The notes under the pieces were generated by a model that ran no database searches, had not been told where the DNA came from, and worked only from the letters and a program-made list of their open reading frames with translations. Below are positions 63,001-64,000 of a stretch of DNA of 64,000 nucleotides, piece after piece. The position numbers and the translations under genes were made by a program. Source of the DNA: a cyanobacterium endosymbiont of Rhopalodia gibberula (lineage in GTDB: Bacteria > Cyanobacteriota > Cyanobacteriia > Cyanobacteriales > Microcystaceae); the NCBI RefSeq assembly GCF_003574135.1, contig NZ_AP018341.1, positions 2,455,740 to 2,519,739 on the forward strand, given 5' to 3'. Each line of letters starts with the position of its first letter. The first letter of the stretch is position 1.

Positions 63001-64000
63001 TCCAGTGTAATTTATCCTATTACTCTTGAGGATAGAATTTACGCTTGATGAAATCGGAAGTAAACTTTTTAAATCAAGTCTTTTAGCTGAAATATATAGA
63101 GAAAATTCTTTAATTGTCTTTAGTTTGTTTTGAGTTTTTCCTAATGCTAGCCAATTAATCTTACTCCATCCTTTAATAAAAATTCCTGATGCGGTAGCTT
63201 TATCAATAGTTAAAGTATCGTCTTTCCAACTTAAGACCGTTTTAAAAGGACGTTTAACTGCCCCCAATCCTTGACTAAAGTTTAACTTGCCTTTAACTTC
63301 AATATTTTGAGGAGTAATACTATCTAATCTTCCAGTAATTTCAACTCTTCCGTCAATTTTATTATTTAAATCTGGACTAAAATGACTTAAGTCAACTCCC
63401 TTTGTTGAAATTATAGAAATAAATTTCATTTTAGAAAACTTTACTTTTTGTACTTCAATATTTCCTCCGGACAAAGAAAGTTCTGCATTTCCTTCACCAA
63501 CTAAATTTTCTAAAGAATTATCTAGAGTTCCTGATAGGGTAAAATTACTGTTTAGTTTACCGGTAAACTCATTGGTTATCTTGGAGAATAGTTGATTGAT
63601 GAAAACATCATTGACTACTAATTGAGTTGACCATTTTCCATTATTTAACTTTAATTTGTTGACATTGATTTTACCTTGGGATAGCTCTAAAGTTGCGTTT
63701 CCTTTCCCCTGAATATTATTTAACCCTAACGCTAAATCCCCAGTCAAGTTGAGAGTTCCATTCAATATCCCGTCTAAATTTGGAACATCTTTCAAAGATA
63801 CGTCTTTTGTTTGGACATCGATAACGACTAAATTGGTATTCCATTTTCCATTATATATTTGTAAATCATTTACTGTTATCTTTCCATTGTTTAGAAAAAC
63901 TTGGGCATTCCCTACCGCCTTTAATGTTTTCAATAATGGCTTGTTAACATTTCCTGATATTTTAAAAGCTCCCTGTAATATGCCATTATTGAACTCTTTA
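60085..64000 (-). CDS. TamB/DUF490-type translocation and assembly protein (3' part)
   Basis: The gene enters from beyond the window on the minus strand and is open to 63999, so the true start is not seen; about 1305 codons are present. The protein is a long array of beta-rich AsmA/TamB-like repeats such as GNAQVFLNNGKITVNDLQIY, GKGNATLELSQGKINVNKLK and GEGNAELSLSGGNIEVQKVK. It ends in the conserved TamB C-terminal domain (VTVDGNVNQPRLEGIITLQN, RIQATVKGFASQL, QPKRNSAEIITLLGGSFLS and a last strand GSIQFEQRF ending in F). TamB-type proteins bridge inner and outer membranes for lipid transport or outer-membrane protein assembly. No stop or frameshift was found in 3.9 kb. Confidence 0.9.
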   Translation of the reverse strand, partial: KEFNNGILQGAFKISGNVNKPLLKTLKAVGNAQVFLNNGKITVNDLQIYNGKWNTNLVVIDVQTKDVSLKDVPNLDGILNGTLNLTGDLALGLNNIQGKGNATLELSQGKINVNKLKLNNGKWSTQLVVNDVFINQLFSKITNEFTGKLNSNFTLSGTLDNSLENLVGEGNAELSLSGGNIEVQKVKFSKMKFISIISTKGVDLSHFSPDLNNKIDGRVEITGRLDSITPQNIEVKGKLNFSQGLGAVKRPFKTVLSWKDDTLTIDKATASGIFIKGWSKINWLALGKTQNKLKTIKEFSLYISAKRLDLKSLLPISSSVNSILKSNRINYTGKVDYTGVVTGTPKTPNIDGKLSLINFNIDNSRFEPLLEGKLNVNPKQGLELALYGQKDHLHLKFDNQSQPLAISLKQTQMQVKGTREGRKVNLEVRQVPISLLQNYMLKAGGATNSFPNSSVSRFYTHLLTQPLSGKLSGQFTLDLNIGAITGKELAITNPQLGTVKGQKITGDIQYVKRNLTLRNGQLKLNNSLYSFEGNFTPTSQGPHLNANVTVDQGNIQTIFETLQIFELKDIRRGLTPPQYAQAKDLYEMKAIGNAGQETVLDKLGITKPSLVTSTPQPPLAEVGNDKASISDRLLHFLVINDWLSQQRQTRKKVSPLPELQKLQGVFDGNIAVQLTPKLGLKANFDLNGQDWNWGDFNLTQINSKGNWQKGILTLSSISLQDRNSQIAFTGHIGKKNQEGKLQLVNIPLDKFSKFWSLPDILDIGGQLNANVSLTGNRDNPEILGRIAINKASINKTTLQSTEGRFTYHRGRINFSASSLLGKRTQPLTVKGTFPYRLLFAKVQPSSDRLSLTVDVQNEGLTILNLLTKGQIAWLGGKGNIKLNVSGLVDQKRGLPTQLNANGVAQIENAAIGAKMFPNTPLTNINGKILFDLDRLTVAKLTGKFSGGQVAVQGSLPILKTIEQKQPLTVNFNDLSLDLPQRYQGGAKGTIQVEGTVLGPKIGGSLELFEGEVLLGDTKEGKQKIPTYLEFAKLKLTLVENISISRLPLLSFLATGSVTVDGNVNQPRLEGIITLQNGLVNLFASQLRLAESQKNTAEFFPNHSLDPYLNIQLFTSTTETTRNRVNVNPISSEINDPFSANADSLQTVRIQATVKGFASQLNNGVELTSQPKRNSAEIITLLGGSFLSPLEKWETQLGLAHLAGTAVLGPFQGTIGKALGLSEFRVFPTQLIDEKEQLNNLSIGVVAEAGIDITNELSVSMQKILNSDIPSHMGIRYRINDNILIRGSSNFADDSRGSIQFEQRF

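Noticed and set aside
1-64000. CRISPR array or prophage.
   Set aside because: The only tandem repeats are heptamer-type arrays without spacers, and no phage structural or integrase gene was recognised.

Overview
The window looks like chromosomal DNA from a unicellular, AT-rich cyanobacterium of the Crocosphaera/Cyanothece type. The evidence is the ndhA-ndhI-ndhG-ndhE cluster, Mg-protoporphyrin methyltransferase (chlM), a CCB2/CCB4-type cytochrome b6 assembly factor, a DUF92/VTE6-type protein, DUF4330, DUF4079 and DUF1400 proteins, and an ABC1 kinase. By my addition only about half of the 64 kb is intact coding sequence. The rest is very AT-rich DNA holding many recognisable, frameshifted and stop-ridden genes and old insertion-sequence remnants. 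That pattern is typical of a genome undergoing reductive decay, such as the diatom 'spheroid body' diazotroph endosymbionts. Assignment to that group is an inference, not something the sequence proves.

Layout. 0-9 kb: a SnoaL-like protein, then a decayed stretch, the era and CYTH genes, an IS630-type remnant, typA with its terminator, and a TnpB remnant. 9-15 kb: a 51-codon secreted cysteine peptide divergent from an AAA-like ATPase, then queA, a small conserved protein and glmU. 15-20 kb: IS remnants, an unrecognised conserved protein and an alpha/beta-hydrolase pseudogene that ends beside a 45-nt palindrome. 20-28 kb: a ThiO-like FAD oxidase, a DUF92 protein, another IS remnant, an ABC1 kinase, YggT and an aldehyde dehydrogenase pseudogene. 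28-32 kb: tRNA-Val(UAC), a DUF2227 protein and ndhAIGE. 32-38 kb: a Uma2-type pseudogene, a 36-aa membrane peptide, a HAD phosphatase overlapping panB tail to tail, chlM and a DUF1400 protein. 38-49 kb: a cache-domain sensor pseudogene, a periplasmic binding protein, a TPR pseudogene, trmB, a metallophosphoesterase, guaA, a long methyltransferase pseudogene and hisB. 49-64 kb: DUF4330, DUF4079, a glycosyltransferase pseudogene, a carotenoid-desaturase-like flavoprotein with an inserted Rieske domain, an IS remnant, an SDR pseudogene coupled to a gamma-glutamylcyclotransferase-like gene, a CCB protein and the 3' part of a TamB-type gene that runs off the window.

What survives is mostly housekeeping: translation GTPases, tRNA modification, GMP, histidine, pantothenate and cell-wall precursor synthesis, NDH-1 and b6f assembly, and envelope biogenesis. 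What has decayed is mostly dispensable metabolism, sensing and mobile DNA.

A second recurring feature is a set of perfect inverted repeats with arms of 11-26 bp, lying in the decayed intergenic DNA and often near gene or pseudogene ends. Their perfect pairing stands out because the surrounding DNA is so degraded. No CRISPR array, prophage, intact transposase or rRNA was seen.
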